The position numbers and the translations under genes were made by a program. From assembly GCF_028283685.1 (NCBI RefSeq), contig NZ_JAPWKF010000006.1, forward strand, positions 357,729-421,728: DNA of 64,000 nt. Reading direction: 5' to 3'. Positions 35,057 to 44,388 of the stretch are shown here, piece after piece. The notes beneath the pieces are model-generated. The model made no database searches and was not told the origin of the DNA. It saw only the letters and a program-made list of their open reading frames with translations. Position 1 is the first letter of the stretch. The number at the start of each line of letters is the position of its first letter. The stretch is from Edaphobacter sp. GTDB lineage: Bacteria; Acidobacteriota; Terriglobia; Terriglobales; Acidobacteriaceae.

Positions 35057-35629
35057 CTAGCTTTTGGTGGCGCGCAGGAGCGTGTCGAGGGCCCAGACTA
35101 CGGCTTCCTGTGCGTCGGGGCCCGAAAGTCTTCCGCGCTCGCGGAGGAGATCCCAGAATTGAGCGCTGTAGATCGCAAGAAATACGGCGACGATCTGCGC
35201 GCGCCGAGGCTCGGGCAGGTCGTCGATGAGGGGAGCCAGGCTCTGCTCGAATGCGGCGCGTCCTTCGACGCCTCCGCGCTCGCGAACCTCGATCCCGGCC
35301 GGTGAGTTCAGCACCGCGCGCACCAGCAGCTCGTTGGCGTCGAACTCGCGGAAGACGGTGCGGGCCATGGGCAGGATGTCGCTCTCCGCGGTGGGAAAGC
35401 TGACCTGCGTGGCCTCGCGCAGTCTCGCCCAGAGCGCTTCGAGCAGGCTCGCGCGATCGGGGAAGTGGCGATAGACGGTCCGGGCACCCATGCCGGCGGC
35501 GTTGGCGATGGACTCATGCGAGAAGGTGCCTCGCGGCCCCTGGCCAAGCTGCTGCATGGCGACCTGCAGGATCTGCTCGCGGGTGGAGGCAGTCTGTCGG
35601 TCGCGCAAGGTGGGCATTGCCGAACTCAT
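35057..35629 (-). CDS. TetR-family transcriptional regulator
   Basis: 190 residues. The N-terminal helix-turn-helix (about 15-62) has the TetR hallmark REQILQVAMQQLG then GMGARTVYRHFPDRASLLEAL. The C-terminal ligand domain shows no recognisable binding site. It is 42 bases upstream of the cupin gene in the same direction and probably controls itself and the cupin-membrane protein pair. A 13-base near-palindrome TGCCGTTAAGGCA, just upstream of its start (35641-35653), could be its operator. Confidence 0.88.
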   Translation of the reverse strand: MSSAMPTLRDRQTASTREQILQVAMQQLGQGPRGTFSHESIANAAGMGARTVYRHFPDRASLLEALWARLREATQVSFPTAESDILPMARTVFREFDANELLVRAVLNSPAGIEVRERGGVEGRAAFEQSLAPLIDDLPEPRRAQIVAVFLAIYSAQFWDLLRERGRLSGPDAQEAVVWALDTLLRATKS

Positions 35630-35710
35630 GACAGTATTCTGCCGTTAAGGCATTGCAGTGTCAAATTACCGCTTGATAAAGATCTTGTTTTTGCAGGAGA
35701 AAATGATGGT

Positions 35711-36214
35711 CTAGCCCTGAGATTGTGCCCGCACCCAGGCTTGCAGAGGATCCAGGTGGTGGCGCAGGTGGGCGATGTAGTCCTCGATGACGAAGCCGAG
35801 CGAGACGACGGTACCGCCCACGGTGCCATGGTTGGAGAGGCTGTGCTGCGGAACCTGGCGGATGGTCCAGGCGAGATGGCGGTTCAGCGCGAGCCAAAGA
35901 TCGAAGACCTGCTTCCACTCGCGGCCTGCGTAGTGCTGCAGCGCGATCCAGGTGTCGGCGTCGTAGCTGGGCAATGGCTCCGGGCTGATCTGCAGGCGCA
36001 CGATGCGGGCAAGATTGTTGGTGGCGGAGTCGGTGAGATGCCCGATGACCAGCTGCGGCGACCATTTGCCCTCAGCGAGCGGCGTCGCCGCCAGTTGCGG
36101 CGTCAGGCGGCCGAGCCATGGCGCAGCGGCATCGAGCGTCGCAGAGAGCTGGTCTGCGAGTGCGACAGGGTCGAGCAGCTTTGGATCGGTCGGCGGGGTG
36201 TAGTTCACTTCCAC
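35711..36214 (-). CDS. DinB-superfamily (putative metal-dependent) protein
   Basis: 167 residues from a GTG with AAGGAG 7 bases upstream. A four-helix-bundle protein with the DinB/YfiT pattern: GKWSPQLVIGHLTDSATNN supplies the first His, HYAGREWK and YIAHLRHHLDPL the others. Members are thiol-dependent transferases or of unknown role in the cytoplasm. The first 10 bases overlap the end of the YraN gene, so both are one transcription unit read leftwards. Confidence 0.8.
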   Translation of the reverse strand: MEVNYTPPTDPKLLDPVALADQLSATLDAAAPWLGRLTPQLAATPLAEGKWSPQLVIGHLTDSATNNLARIVRLQISPEPLPSYDADTWIALQHYAGREWKQVFDLWLALNRHLAWTIRQVPQHSLSNHGTVGGTVVSLGFVIEDYIAHLRHHLDPLQAWVRAQSQG

Positions 36215-36705
36215 GAGAAGGCTCCTTGATAGAGAGCGAAGTCAGGCTCGGAGTCTGGTTGCAGATGGGTGTCCGAGGGGAGATAGACGGAGAGAATGTC
36301 GAAGCGGATGGGCGCCTGCTGCGCTGCTGCGGGGAGCCGCCGCTGGTAGGCCTGGGCGAGCCGGAGCAGCGTGGTCTGCTTGTCGGTATCGACTGCGGCC
36401 TCTGCCGCGACGAGATGCCGCTGCGAGCGGGTCTTGATCTCGAGGACGCAGAGCGTGCCGCTGTCCCAGGCGACGAGGTCGAGATCGCCGCGCAGCTTGG
36501 CGGATCGCCATCGCCGCGCCACGACGACGTAGCCGCGCCGGCGCAGGTAGAAGACGGCCTCCCGTTCGCCATGCTCGCCGGTGAGCAGATGCGCCGGCCG
36601 CTGGCTGCGGCGACGCGCGAGCGCTGCCAGACGGCGCATGGTGCGCGTCTGGAGGCGAAGCCATGCTCGCTGCAGCAGCGATGCCGACGGGGAGGTTGTC
36701 GTCAT
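36205..36705 (-). CDS. yraN: YraN/UPF0102-family predicted endonuclease
   Basis: 166 residues. The Holliday-junction-resolvase-like core reads GEHGEREAVFYLRRRGY, then LRGDLDLVAWD and VLEIKTR, giving the E..GD..ExK metal-binding set of the PD-(D/E)XK fold. A basic leader of about 40 residues (TRTMRRLAALARRRSQR) precedes it, longer than in the E. coli protein. Function in vivo is not established. It is coupled to the DinB-like gene by a 10-base overlap. No ribosome site is evident at the ATG. Confidence 0.85.
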   Translation of the reverse strand: MTTTSPSASLLQRAWLRLQTRTMRRLAALARRRSQRPAHLLTGEHGEREAVFYLRRRGYVVVARRWRSAKLRGDLDLVAWDSGTLCVLEIKTRSQRHLVAAEAAVDTDKQTTLLRLAQAYQRRLPAAAQQAPIRFDILSVYLPSDTHLQPDSEPDFALYQGAFSWK

Positions 36706-36805
36706 GGGCTACAGATTATAAGAAGAGGGCGGGGGCGAGGGAACATTCGCGGTGGCAGGAAGCGTCTAATATTAGGCGAGTGATTTGAGTGAGGTGGAGG
36801 AATCG

Positions 36806-37294
36806 ATGACGCTGTTGAATGCGCCGAAGTATGACGCCGGGAACGAGAAGCGCAAGAGCGTGCTGATCTTTGGCGGAATCGGCTTGGTGCTTGTCCTGTT
36901 GCTTGTGGGAGTCGGCGGATTTCTGCTGGGGCACGGCTGGATGTTCACCAATACGCATGCGGAACATACGGTGGACCACTTCTTTACCGCGCTCGAAGCC
37001 AAGGACTACAACAAGGCGTACGGCATCTGGATGAACGATGCCGACTGGCAGCAGCATCCGCAGAAGTACGACTACAGTCTCAAGCGCTTCACCGAGGACT
37101 GGACCACGGAGAGCCCGGTCGGCCCGATCACGACCCACCACGTCGACATCTCGAAGACAGACGGCACGGGAACCTTCGGCACGGGCATCATCGTGGCGGT
37201 GCGCGTCAACGGGGGGAAGAAGATCTTCATGTGGTACGAGAAGAAGGATGGCACGCTGACTTATCCTGCGCCGCATGAGCTGGAGTACAACTAG
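36806..37294 (+). CDS. Single-helix membrane protein with NTF2-like periplasmic domain, unknown
   Basis: 162 residues from ATG 36806, because GGAGG stands 5 bases upstream; an in-frame TTG 21 bases earlier is less likely. A short cytoplasmic part, one helix (about 20-42, SVLIFGGIGLVLVLLLVGVGG) and a soluble domain beginning AEHTVDHFFTALEAKDYNKAYGIW, the pattern of small NTF2/DUF4878-like lipoprotein-type domains. No function known. Convergent with the Wzy-like gene, the two stops being linked by a hairpin. Confidence 0.7.
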   Translation: MTLLNAPKYDAGNEKRKSVLIFGGIGLVLVLLLVGVGGFLLGHGWMFTNTHAEHTVDHFFTALEAKDYNKAYGIWMNDADWQQHPQKYDYSLKRFTEDWTTESPVGPITTHHVDISKTDGTGTFGTGIIVAVRVNGGKKIFMWYEKKDGTLTYPAPHELEYN

Positions 37295-37325
37295 CAGCGG
37301 AAAGAGTGCCGGAGATTTCGCTGCT
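37293..37325. terminator. Hairpin spanning two convergent stop codons
   Basis: AGCAGCG (37293-37299) pairs with CGCTGCT (37319-37325), and adjacent AAA/TTT extend the stem past a bulge. It includes the stop codons of both flanking genes. No T tract. Confidence 0.45.
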
Positions 37326-38610
37326 AACCGGAGCTCTTGACTGGTTCGGTAGACGTTGCCGATGCGATCGTGGTTAGGACGAGACGAATGATCCTTGCCA
37401 TGCCCCATAGTGGCATAACAATAAGCATTAGGGTGAAGATTTCCGTCATGAACATACCGGACTCAATTGCTAGATCAAAGGCACAGAGAGCGAGAACACA
37501 CTGAAAGGTGAGAGTGATCGCTGATTTGGTGCGGGATGCAAAGTAGAGATGCCGCAGGCTGGCTACGAGGTAACCCAGCAAGCAGCTAAAGATGAGACCG
37601 CCAACAAGGTTGAAAAATAAGTCTGCCTGGATGAAGAACTGAACGTTAGGGCCAAAGCCCTCACTATTTCCTAAAATAATAGACCCAAGAGCCTCTTGAT
37701 AGGAGGCCAGACGGAGAAATCCAAGCGTATCGGAGAACAGGTTGCTGACGAAACCAAAGAAGCTGGCATCCAAAGCGCCGATAATGGCGTCCCGTCTGGG
37801 GAAGTAGTACAGGATGACGTCTCCTGAAAGCAGCACTCTTGAGAAAAGGTTGGACACGCCCATCATGAGGCTACCCTGATCTTTGGTTGTAACGAGAAGA
37901 GCAATGCCGATGGCGGCTCCCAAGGCAATTAGTGTGTACTTACGTGCAGCCTTCTGGAGCGCGACTCCTACCCCCATCCCTTTGTGGTACACGACAAGAG
38001 ACATGACATAGACCACGGGCAGGAGAACGCTCTTGCTACCTCCGAGTATGACCAGAGATGTGGCAAGAAAGAGCATGAATAACACCAGTCGCCGCTGGTG
38101 TCCTAAGGCCGCCATGAGGATGCAGCCACAACAAAAGAAAAGGTAAGGCCCCATATTGAGGCGTTTGATAGTGCCTAGACCGCCTGTCAGGTCAGTCACT
38201 TTTGCGGCGCTTGGGTTGTCGGATAAAAGTGGAAATCCGGCAGTCAGGCCAAGAAAAAGATTGCCTGCGACAATGATGGCGCATAAAAGTACGAGGATGG
38301 TACATAGGTCGAACACGCTCTCACTCTTTAGCTGTATTCGATCTTTGGAGAGGCGGGCCTTGCGGCGACAGACGAATCCTATCCAGAAGGCAAAGAGGAA
38401 GCCGACATACTTCCAGCGGTCTGTGTTATTCCAAGGGAGAGCAAACATCAGTGTCGAGTCTGCAATGAGTATGAGTACGTACATCGTCAGTGGTTCAAGC
38501 GCAGCAACGATGTAACGACGATAAGCGAGATAAAGTACGACCGCTGCAATGACGATTGAAGCCAGAAGGGCGTTGGGGTCAAGTCCGAGACTGCTGATGA
38601 AGTCAAACAA
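37324..38610 (-). CDS. Wzy-like polysaccharide polymerase
   Basis: 428 residues with 10-12 hydrophobic segments and large loops, no conserved motif, as is normal for O-antigen/exopolysaccharide polymerases. A TTG start with AGGAGG 5 bases upstream. One long periplasmic loop (roughly 295-340, FPRRDAIIGALDASFFGFVS) lies where Wzy catalytic loops do. Its place beside wzx, wzz and glycosyltransferase genes supports polymerisation of lipid-linked repeat units in the periplasm. GC content is clearly lower than in flanking housekeeping genes. Confidence 0.75.
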   Translation of the reverse strand: MFDFISSLGLDPNALLASIVIAAVVLYLAYRRYIVAALEPLTMYVLILIADSTLMFALPWNNTDRWKYVGFLFAFWIGFVCRRKARLSKDRIQLKSESVFDLCTILVLLCAIIVAGNLFLGLTAGFPLLSDNPSAAKVTDLTGGLGTIKRLNMGPYLFFCCGCILMAALGHQRRLVLFMLFLATSLVILGGSKSVLLPVVYVMSLVVYHKGMGVGVALQKAARKYTLIALGAAIGIALLVTTKDQGSLMMGVSNLFSRVLLSGDVILYYFPRRDAIIGALDASFFGFVSNLFSDTLGFLRLASYQEALGSIILGNSEGFGPNVQFFIQADLFFNLVGGLIFSCLLGYLVASLRHLYFASRTKSAITLTFQCVLALCAFDLAIESGMFMTEIFTLMLIVMPLWGMARIIRLVLTTIASATSTEPVKSSG

Positions 38611-38748
38611 CCCGCCCTCCTCTATGCTGATCGATTGCTGGCGGTCTATGCTTTAAAAAGCACAAAGCGCGTGTCGCACAGTACGGAATTGATTGTATTG
38701 AAATGGGATTGAGAAATCGAACGATCCGTTGTGATGCAGGTTTAACGG

Positions 38749-40500
38749 ATGAGGATATTGATGAAGGCTTTGGGAGATACGGATTTCGCTATTCAAGCAA
38801 CAGCTCCCGAGATCAAGCCAGTCGAGCTGCTTGCCGTTATCGTGCTATATAAGATGCATCTTGACGAATCGAAGAGCTACCAGAGCCTTATGGTGGCGGC
38901 AGAAAATGCATCGCTGGACGTTATCTCTCTGCGCGTCGTCTTGTACGACAATACGCCGGGGGCCCTTCTTCCTCCCGATTTGCCGACTGGAGTTGAGTAC
39001 TACCACCCATTTCAAAACAAAGGTCTTGCTGAGGCTTACAACTTTGCTGCTCGTATTGCTGAGGAAAAGGGTTGTCAGTGGCTCTTGACCTTGGATCAAG
39101 ACACGGAGCTCCCTGCTAATTTTTTGTCGCGAATGGGAGAGATTGCAATCAAGGTAGCGAATACCCCCCGGGTGGGAGCGATCGTTCCTCATGTTGTCAG
39201 TGGTCAGCGGCTGCTTTCACCATATTGGTTCTGGCGTGGCGTGACGGCTCGCTGGTTTCGAAAGGACTATGTTGGGATTCCAGACGATGCTGTTTTTGCC
39301 TTCAATTCGGGCACGATGGTGCGTGTGACAGCACTTCAGCAGATCCATGGTTACGCGAGATGGTTCTGGCTGGACAATAGCGACACGCATATGTTCTATC
39401 AGCTGCAACGATATGGAAAATCGGTGTACATCGCAGGCGATCTTCAGCTAGAACACAACTTCTCGATGCTCAGTATTGAAAAGAGCATGTCGCTGGAGCG
39501 TTATAGAAACGCTCTCTCTGCAGAGTCGGCATTCTGGGATCTGGATATGGGGATGCTTGCAGGCGGCGAAAGAACTTTACGGCTCCTTGTTCGTTATTTC
39601 AGGCAGGTGAGAAGCACTTCGTCGAAATATCGACGGGTGACGGGGCAATTTCTGCTTCGCAGGTTATTTTGGACAAGGCGTGGCAGGCTCGCCGCCTGGC
39701 AAAAGGAAATGGTGGAGCGCTTCGGTGATTCCAGGCCAGAGATACAACCTGCTGCAATGAACACTAGGCCATTACCTCTTGAGCCAAAAATCTCAGTATG
39801 CATGGCTGCTTACAACGGCGAAGAGTTTGTAGAGAAGCAGTTGAATTCAATACTTTCGCAGCTTGGCAGTCGGGATGAAGTCGTGATCGTGGAGGATAAG
39901 TCTACAGATCGGACCTTGTCGGTGATTCAATTGATACGCGATCCGAGGATTCGTTTGATTCAGCACGAGCGCAATTGCGGTGTGGTTGCGACATTTCAAG
40001 AAGCAATGGAAAACGCAACGGGCGACATTATTTTTCTGTCTGACGATGATGATATCTGGGCTCCCGATAAAGTAGCCAAGATGCTGGAAGCGTTTCGTTC
40101 GGATCACTCTATCCAGATCGTTACGTCAGGTGTTTCATTGATCGATAAGGACGATAATGCTACGTTCGACGAAATCTATTCAAACCAGGTTAAGTTTCGA
40201 CCAGGTTTTTGGAAGAACGTCGTGGTGAATCGATACCAGGGGTCGGCGATGGCATTTCGAGCAACGCTACTGGCACATATTCTTCCTTTGCCAAAAAATG
40301 TGGAGTTTTTGCATGATGCCTGGATTGGGACGAGCAACGATCGCATAGGAGGGAAGGTCGCGTATATCGATGAACCCCTTCTCTTTTACAGGCGTCATCC
40401 GCGGAACTATAGCCGCCAGATATCCCTTCTCAGTAGGCTGAGGTGGCGCTATCAACTTTTAAGAGAACACTTACGGTTTTCCTTGGGCGTGGTTCGATAG
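38749..40500 (+). CDS. Double-domain family 2 glycosyltransferase
   Basis: 583 residues with two GT-A domains. The first (about 22-300) resembles rhamnosyltransferases: VLYDNTPG, NKGLAEAYNFAA and a TLDQDTELP metal site. The second (about 345-560) begins ISVCMAAYNGEEFVEKQLNS and has FLSDDDDIWAPDK, like alpha-1,3-rhamnosyl or galactofuranosyl enzymes. Both would use nucleotide sugars at the cytoplasmic face; dTDP-rhamnose from the rml genes here is a natural donor. ATG 38749 is used; ATG 38761 with GAGG 6 bases upstream is an equal alternative. It is the only rightward gene in the island, 138 bases from the divergent Wzy-like gene. Confidence 0.88.
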   Translation: MRILMKALGDTDFAIQATAPEIKPVELLAVIVLYKMHLDESKSYQSLMVAAENASLDVISLRVVLYDNTPGALLPPDLPTGVEYYHPFQNKGLAEAYNFAARIAEEKGCQWLLTLDQDTELPANFLSRMGEIAIKVANTPRVGAIVPHVVSGQRLLSPYWFWRGVTARWFRKDYVGIPDDAVFAFNSGTMVRVTALQQIHGYARWFWLDNSDTHMFYQLQRYGKSVYIAGDLQLEHNFSMLSIEKSMSLERYRNALSAESAFWDLDMGMLAGGERTLRLLVRYFRQVRSTSSKYRRVTGQFLLRRLFWTRRGRLAAWQKEMVERFGDSRPEIQPAAMNTRPLPLEPKISVCMAAYNGEEFVEKQLNSILSQLGSRDEVVIVEDKSTDRTLSVIQLIRDPRIRLIQHERNCGVVATFQEAMENATGDIIFLSDDDDIWAPDKVAKMLEAFRSDHSIQIVTSGVSLIDKDDNATFDEIYSNQVKFRPGFWKNVVVNRYQGSAMAFRATLLAHILPLPKNVEFLHDAWIGTSNDRIGGKVAYIDEPLLFYRRHPRNYSRQISLLSRLRWRYQLLREHLRFSLGVVR

Positions 40501-40513
40501 CGGATGAGGGAAT

Positions 40514-40538
40514 GCCTAGCTTTTAGGCGCTGCTTTTT
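40514..40538 (+). terminator. Possible weak terminator after the double glycosyltransferase
   Basis: GCCTA (40514-40518) and TAGGC (40524-40528) form a short stem, and a TTTTT run follows at 40534-40538. It overlaps the 3' end of the convergent GT2 gene. Confidence 0.4.
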
Positions 40539-41292
40539 GTCTAAGATACGAACGTAACTGCAGAAATCTGAATCGAAGACGCGCAGGTAAGATATACGGC
40601 CATCCGAAGTTCTTACGAACAATTTTGTATGTCTCGCGATTATCTGTAATGTGTGCCGTGAGTCCATCACTGTTGTGATTGGCCACCACGTGATCGAAGT
40701 TTGCAATGATGCATCCTGACTTTAACAATCTCTGGTTAAGATCGAAGTCGCCGAAGACCTTATAGGTTTCGTTGTATCCAAGGTGCGATGTGCGCCGGTA
40801 GAAGGTCCCCTGGTGGTGCCAGGTGTTTACGATTTTGGAGAGAACTCCCGTTGTAGAGATAAATTGGATGGAATTATCAAGCAATACTCGACAGCAGATG
40901 ACATCCACCCGACTTGCTGCGCACTTCCTGAGCTCCTGCCAAGGGACCATGAGGAGACGGTCGCCGGCGTTCAGGTGGAGAATGTACTGGCCGCGGGCAA
41001 ACTGGAGCCCCTTGTTCATTGCGTTATAGATGCCGCTATCTGGTTCGCTAAGCCAATAATCGATCCTAGATCCAAATGATTGAAGAAGCGCTACAGTCCC
41101 GTCGCGGGATCCGCCGTCGATCACAACGATCTCGAGATCCTGTATCTTATGAGGCATAATGCTTTCAAGGATGTCTTGAAGATCATCCTTGTCGCAGAAG
41201 ACCACGATAATAATGGAGAGCAGGGGGTGGCCTTGAGGCGTCTCTGTCAGCCGTGCTCCGCCCTCCACTCTTCCTGGTGCTTCTGTTGCCAT
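40516..41292 (-). CDS. Family 2 glycosyltransferase
   Basis: 258 residues. GT-A core: LLSIIIVVFCDKDDLQDILESI, VVIDGGSRDGT, then SEPDSGIYNAMNKGLQFARG, which is the classic acceptor-side motif of WcaA/WcaE-like enzymes. The DxD position is LNAGDRL rather than a strict DxD, as in many of this branch. GGAAG about 6 bases before the ATG. It adds one sugar to the lipid-linked unit in the cytoplasm. Followed upstream by a second GT2 gene 43 bases away on the same strand, so they share a transcript. Confidence 0.88.
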   Translation of the reverse strand: MATEAPGRVEGGARLTETPQGHPLLSIIIVVFCDKDDLQDILESIMPHKIQDLEIVVIDGGSRDGTVALLQSFGSRIDYWLSEPDSGIYNAMNKGLQFARGQYILHLNAGDRLLMVPWQELRKCAASRVDVICCRVLLDNSIQFISTTGVLSKIVNTWHHQGTFYRRTSHLGYNETYKVFGDFDLNQRLLKSGCIIANFDHVVANHNSDGLTAHITDNRETYKIVRKNFGWPYILPARLRFRFLQLRSYLRQKAAPKS

Positions 41293-41335
41293 GACATCTT
41301 CCTGTATTCACATGCGTCAGCAGGGGGTTGACCTG

Positions 41336-42145
41336 CTAGACCGAGGTAATCTTTCCAGAGGTAAGTTTTCCCAGAATACGGTTCATTATGTTTAGTGGCG
41401 GCCTCACGAAGTTGCCGGGCAAGTGTTCGTCCAAGCAATATGCCTTCCATACGATCCAGCACCAAACCCTTTGCATTTTGCTGCCGCTGTACTTGCAGAC
41501 GAGTTGATAGAGCTCTTTGCGGCGAGCTGGGGGATCCAGTTGCGTTAGGCTGCTGGTGTGGATTCGATAAAGAGCGAAGTATTGTGGAACATAGAGAACG
41601 CTCAACCCATTAAGGTAGAAATCATTCCATAGTTTCCAGTCGAAGCCGTAGTGGAGATTCTCGTCAAGTTGTATCGAGTTGCGACGCCAGAATGTGGCTG
41701 GCTGCAGAAACATGTCATACCGTCTGATCCAGGCATGCGTCATCCGGTTAGGGTGTGTCGGAACAATAGGTTGAACCATCTTGCCGTGATGGTTCATGTA
41801 GTAACCATCGCCTGTAATGACATCAACACTAGGTTGCTGGCTGAAGATTTCGGCTACGGTTTGCAGGGTCGTCGGGCTAAAGAACAAATCATCTGAGTTT
41901 AGCCAGCACACAATCTCTCCCCGAGCCATATTCAGGCCCCTATTGATTGCCTGGGCTGGACCGGAGTCTTTTTTTTGCAGGAATGTAGAGGGATATCGGG
42001 CTACGACATCAGCAGTATCATCGGTGGACATTCCATCAAGCACAATGTGCTCGATCTCTTTATGTGTTTGACCGAAGATGGATTCAAGACAGTCCTTGAT
42101 GTACTGCCCCTGATTCCTGCTGGGGGTGATGATCGTGATCAACAT
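41336..42145 (-). CDS. Family 2 glycosyltransferase
   Basis: 269 residues. Starts ITIITPSRNQGQYIKDCLESI, then HIVLDGMSTDDTADV, KDSGPAQAINRGLNMARGEI and CWLNSDDLF as the metal-binding motif. This is a compact single-domain GT2 like those that extend exopolysaccharide repeats. The C-terminal helical part (FVRPPLNIMNRIL) may dock at the membrane. ATG start; no clear ribosome site. It lies between the GT2 at 40516 and the Wzz-type gene, all leftward with gaps of 43 and 46 bases. Confidence 0.88.
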   Translation of the reverse strand: MLITIITPSRNQGQYIKDCLESIFGQTHKEIEHIVLDGMSTDDTADVVARYPSTFLQKKDSGPAQAINRGLNMARGEIVCWLNSDDLFFSPTTLQTVAEIFSQQPSVDVITGDGYYMNHHGKMVQPIVPTHPNRMTHAWIRRYDMFLQPATFWRRNSIQLDENLHYGFDWKLWNDFYLNGLSVLYVPQYFALYRIHTSSLTQLDPPARRKELYQLVCKYSGSKMQRVWCWIVWKAYCLDEHLPGNFVRPPLNIMNRILGKLTSGKITSV

Positions 42146-42191
42146 GCAGTCTAACCATTATAGTTCTCATATTGCGTCGCTCAAGCCTTTA

Positions 42192-43436
42192 TTAGGTCCG
42201 CAATGAAGCAGCTTTTTCAAGAGATGCGATCCGCTCAGCAGTAGCTGGATTCTCTTTCGCCACTGCCAGATATTGCCTAAAGATCACGACGATGGCACCG
42301 ATGATTGTGCCCAGGATAGTGAATGCAGCCATAAGCAGTAAGCGATGGGGGCCCGATTTTTTGTCTGGTATGGTGGCACGATCGATGATCTGCAGCACAG
42401 GGGCTTCGCGGGATTCGTCGAGTCTCGCCATCTCGAATTGCTTGGATAAAGCCTCAAACAGTGACTCGTGATACTTCACGTCACGTTGCTTTCGAATGTA
42501 TTCAAGAACCGATGCAGGGACTTTTGAGGTGGGAACCTGGATATTTCCCGGTTGCTGCTGTTGATCACTATTTTGAAGGTTTTGCAATTGGTGCTGCATA
42601 CCAGAAATATCGCTTTGCAGGCGAATTACTTCCGGGTTCTGATCCGTGGCGCTCTGCCGCAGAGTTGTAAGTTCAACTTCACGATTTATGATTTGCGCGC
42701 GAAGGTTGGCCATGGTCTGTATTTCGGTCTGTGCCTGTCCCGTGGGGGAAATGAGGCCGGTGGCTTCCTGCGTTTTTTTTAGCTCTACTTCCGCATCTGC
42801 CAAGGCGTTTTTTTCATTCACAAGCTGCTGCTCAAAGAATAATCGTCGCTGTGATGCCTCTGTGAGGGCGAGTCGACTGTTCTGCCGCTGCAATTCATCG
42901 AGAAATCCATTCGCAATATCGGCAGCACGGTCGGGATTGTTTTCGTCCACGCTAATCTTGATCATCGTGTCTTTGCCGGTCGTAAATTTGGCGTGTGATT
43001 TCAAAACTTTTTCGGTATCGCTAAGTTTCTTTGTCTTGTAAACATCCTGGAGATGAAAGCGTTTGATGATTGCATCTGCAATCGTGCGGCTTTGCAAAAT
43101 ACCGACATAGACCTCTCCAGAGTTCTTGAGTCCCGTTAATGCTCCAACGGCTCCCATCGAGCTGATCTGCCCAGCCAACTGTGACATGGCACTCCCCGGT
43201 GAACTTTGGGGCGGGATAAAGAGCGCTTCCGCGGTGAATGTCGGTTTGAGCACGAAGAACACAAGGATAGTCGACAGGATCAGGAATCCGAAGCCCCATC
43301 GAAAGATCGTCCTCTTTCCTTCAAGAAGAAGTAGAAGGATGGTGAGACTGTCGATTCTGACGGGTTCGGTGTTGCTCGCGATGGTCGATTCGTGCTTCGA
43401 GATCTCCGGTTGCGAGATTAGTGATTCTGGCGGCAT
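42192..43436 (-). CDS. Wzz-type polysaccharide chain-length/co-polymerase protein
   Basis: 414 residues. First membrane helix at about 46-64, a large periplasmic helical part with coiled coils (about 185-290), and a second helix at about 368-388. The N-terminal TFTAEALFIPP and the conserved-type C-terminal QIIDRATIPDKKSGPHR before the last helix are standard for Wzz/GumC-like proteins. It lacks a tyrosine-kinase domain, and no separate kinase gene is in the window. It would set polymer length together with the Wzy-like protein. Confidence 0.9.
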   Translation of the reverse strand: MPPESLISQPEISKHESTIASNTEPVRIDSLTILLLLLEGKRTIFRWGFGFLILSTILVFFVLKPTFTAEALFIPPQSSPGSAMSQLAGQISSMGAVGALTGLKNSGEVYVGILQSRTIADAIIKRFHLQDVYKTKKLSDTEKVLKSHAKFTTGKDTMIKISVDENNPDRAADIANGFLDELQRQNSRLALTEASQRRLFFEQQLVNEKNALADAEVELKKTQEATGLISPTGQAQTEIQTMANLRAQIINREVELTTLRQSATDQNPEVIRLQSDISGMQHQLQNLQNSDQQQQPGNIQVPTSKVPASVLEYIRKQRDVKYHESLFEALSKQFEMARLDESREAPVLQIIDRATIPDKKSGPHRLLLMAAFTILGTIIGAIVVIFRQYLAVAKENPATAERIASLEKAASLRT

Positions 43437-43462
43437 GATAATACTTTTACTCCCGCTAAGAG

Positions 43463-44287
43463 CTACGTGTTTCTGCGGATGACCAACATATTATTGTCAT
43501 CATTGTTCATGGCATTTGGAAGCTCTACGAGAACGAATTCATGATTTGGAAATCGATGGGAATAGGTGTTTTCGAGCACTGTTCTCCATTCTTCCAGGGC
43601 GCCTCTCGTAATGTCTTCGACAATATAAATACCACCTGGATGGAGGTGCTTCAACGATCCGTCCAGGAATGAAATATTCGCTTCGAAGCTGTGGTAGCCA
43701 TCATCGATAATGATGTCCATTCCTCCCTGCATCTCGGGTTGTGACCATAGGCTGGATATCGCAGTCTGGTCAAGCTGGTCACAGTAGAAGGTGGAAATGC
43801 GATTTTCTTGGAAGAGGATATCGCGATCGAGATCCGCGCCAAAGATCCGCGCAGAGGGGAAGACCTCCCTCCATCCGCGGAGAGACGCCCCCGGTTTGGC
43901 ATTCTCTCCCATGTAGAACGGCATGCTTGGATTTCCGCTTCCGAGGCCAAGTTCGAAAAGGCGCAGGGGTTTATCCTGCAGGCTATGGAAGAGAGCAGAA
44001 TAAACTTTCGTATAGTCGTGACGACCTATACCCTTGTCGCTGCCATGCCAGGTCATGATATGGCATATCTTCGTGACCCTAATGACGTTGATACTGCCAA
44101 GCTGGTCCTTCAACTTGGAGGCGGTCTTTTTAGCCGGGAAGCTTTGAACCTTCGGATTGCGACGGGATAAGAGAGAGGCTCCCCGGCGGGGTAGATAATG
44201 GCGCCCAGTCCACCAGACCCAATCAATGGACCGATAGGCCTGAGCCGGAAGATTTTTTCGTAGGAACTCTCGAATAGGAGCGATCAT
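43463..44287 (-). CDS. SAM-dependent methyltransferase-like protein of the glycan cluster
   Basis: 274 residues. A Rossmann SAM-binding site is seen as RLFELGLGSGNPSM, with ARIFGADLDRDILF (acidic ribose contact) and DIIIDDGYHSFEANISFLDG, then HPGGIYIVEDI. This pattern resembles sugar O-methyltransferases of the MycE/TylF type, whose DDGxH residues bind Mg. It probably methylates a sugar of the repeat unit or a nucleotide sugar. The first 70 residues are basic and lack motifs. It begins 101 bases after the end of the next upstream gene and ends 26 bases before the Wzz start. Confidence 0.78.
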   Translation of the reverse strand: MIAPIREFLRKNLPAQAYRSIDWVWWTGRHYLPRRGASLLSRRNPKVQSFPAKKTASKLKDQLGSINVIRVTKICHIMTWHGSDKGIGRHDYTKVYSALFHSLQDKPLRLFELGLGSGNPSMPFYMGENAKPGASLRGWREVFPSARIFGADLDRDILFQENRISTFYCDQLDQTAISSLWSQPEMQGGMDIIIDDGYHSFEANISFLDGSLKHLHPGGIYIVEDITRGALEEWRTVLENTYSHRFPNHEFVLVELPNAMNNDDNNMLVIRRNT

Positions 44288-44388
44288 TTATTTTCTATCA
44301 GTTCAATCATAGCTGGAGTCGCAGAGCAATTTAATGTCTTCAGGAGGTCAGCGGAAGAGTACCTGAGCCGGAAAGGGTTTTCTTTGCG

